Part shown: piece by piece, positions 5,553 through 5,779 of the stretch
Layout: every line of letters starts with the position of its first letter
How positions within the stretch are numbered: the first letter of the stretch is position 1
Source: Elusimicrobiota bacterium
Lineage (GTDB): Bacteria; CG03
DNA length: 5,779 bases
Direction: 5' to 3'
Assembly (NCBI GenBank): GCA_021161625.1
Contig: JAGHAG010000026.1
Span: 1 to 5,779 of the forward strand
Position numbers and translations under genes: made by a program
The notes under the pieces: model-generated
What the model was told of the DNA's origin: nothing
Seen by the model: the letters and a program-made list of their open reading frames with translations, nothing else
Database searches by the model: none

Positions 5553-5584
5553 TCCTAATCTCCTAATCTCCCAATCTCCTAATT
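5553..5584. repeat. 8-bp tandem array TCCTAATC, four units
   Basis: There are four head-to-tail octamers at 5553-5560, 5561-5568, 5569-5576 and 5577-5584. The first two are identical, and the third and fourth differ from them by one base each. Period and copy number equal those of the array at 127-158, although the unit sequence is unrelated. Confidence 0.65.
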
Positions 5585-5597
5585 TCGTTTCATCTGT

Positions 5598-5618
5598 CAT
5601 TTTTCATTTTTAATTTTT
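5598..5618. repeat. 7-bp tandem array CATTTTT/AATTTTT, three units
   Basis: Three T-rich heptamers occur at 5598-5604, 5605-5611 and 5612-5618; the first two are identical. The reverse complement of 5602-5619 is identical over 18 nt to 168-185 upstream of rpsH, so the same array type flanks the operon in opposite orientation. Confidence 0.45.
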
Positions 5619-5622
5619 CTGG

Positions 5623-5642
5623 ATTCCTGCTTCCGCAGGAAT
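5623..5642. repeat. hairpin repeat of the GGATTCCTGC...GCAGGAATGAC type
   Basis: A perfect 8-bp stem, ATTCCTGC (5623-5630) with GCAGGAAT (5635-5642), closes a TTCC loop. With its flanks (GG before, GAC after) it closely resembles a palindromic interspersed repeat common in many bacterial genomes, usually recognised by GTCATTCC and GGAATCC ends. No T-tract follows on the + strand and the minus-strand flank is A-rich, so a terminator role is not supported. Confidence 0.55.
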
Positions 5643-5662
5643 GACATACTATCTTCCCTCTT

Positions 5663-5779
5663 TCCTCTATCCACTTTCCTCTGTCCACTTTTTTACCCTT
5701 GCCTTTGCTTGTGCTTTGGATTCTTGCAGATAACCCGCACAACCCCTTTTCTTTTTATAATTTTGCAATCCTTACACAA
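5663..5779 (-). repeat. right arm of 117-bp perfect inverted repeat
   Basis: Exact reverse complement of 5390-5506, running to the last base of the window. It carries part of the heptamer array, the rpmJ downstream spacer and the 3' part of rpmJ on the minus strand. Perfect identity over both coding and spacer DNA implies a very recent duplication or an artefact. Confidence 0.95.
5693..5779 (-). CDS. rpmJ: partial second copy of L36, cut by window end
   Basis: Read on the minus strand, the stop is at 5693-5695 and the frame stays open to the window edge. It encodes 28 residues identical to residues 10-37 of the upstream L36, including all four zinc ligands. The first nine codons would lie beyond the window. 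The DNA is identical to the + strand copy, without even a synonymous change, so it is unlikely to be an independently evolving paralogue. It is most likely an assembly or amplification fold-back, or else part of a recent inverted duplication. Confidence 0.6.
   Translation of the reverse strand: MCKDCKIIKRKGVVRVICKNPKHKQRQG

Noticed and set aside
5623..5642. Intrinsic terminator for the operon
   Set aside because: The stem is good, but no T-tract follows on either strand in the correct orientation. It better fits an interspersed palindromic repeat.
5477..5692. CRISPR array or phage/IS element in the 3' non-coding region
   Set aside because: Repeats are 7-8 bp head-to-tail without spacers, and no transposase, integrase or terminal target duplication was seen.

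Overview
The window is an A+T-rich bacterial segment. It carries the distal part of the spc ribosomal-protein operon, joined to the head of the alpha-type cluster, all on the + strand. The order is rpsH (S8), rplF (L6), rplR (L18), rpsE (S5), rplO (L15), secY, adk, map, infA (IF-1), rpmJ (L36). The secY-adk-map-infA-rpmJ order is familiar from Firmicutes and many other phyla. rpmD (L30) is missing between rpsE and rplO. Intergenic DNA is rich in short tandem repeats and hairpins, and several proteins are slightly atypical (a shortened L15 N-terminus, a Cys-rich S5). I infer a bacterium outside the well-studied model groups, possibly from an uncultured candidate phylum, but I cannot assign a phylum from this sequence.

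Layout. Bases 1-206 hold no recognisable gene. They are a mosaic of short period-7 or period-8 tandem arrays around a C-run/G-run palindromic element, and end in the rpsH ribosome binding site. Bases 207-5476 hold ten genes with almost no spacing: gaps of 4 and 0 nt, and overlaps of 1, 4 or 14 nt. Bases 5477-5692 are again non-coding and repeat-rich (heptamer and octamer arrays, two hairpin elements). Bases 5693-5779 are a minus-strand copy of the 3' part of rpmJ.

How the genes work together. S8, L6, L18, S5, L15 and L36 are structural parts of the 30S and 50S subunits. IF-1 acts in initiation on the 30S subunit. SecY is the membrane channel that receives nascent and secreted proteins. Methionine aminopeptidase trims N-terminal Met from new proteins. 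Adenylate kinase balances the adenine nucleotide pool during growth. The overlapping start/stop codons point to one polycistronic message with translational coupling.

Main item to check. The right end is a perfect inverted duplication: 5390-5506 is the exact reverse complement of 5663-5779 (117 bp per arm, 156 bp loop), and it still matches at the last base of the window. It includes most of rpmJ and replaces the rpsM-rpsK-rpsD-rpoA-rplQ genes that normally follow. A repeat-mediated assembly or amplification fold-back is the most economical explanation; a real inverted duplication is the alternative. I found no new defence, mobile or biosynthetic system.
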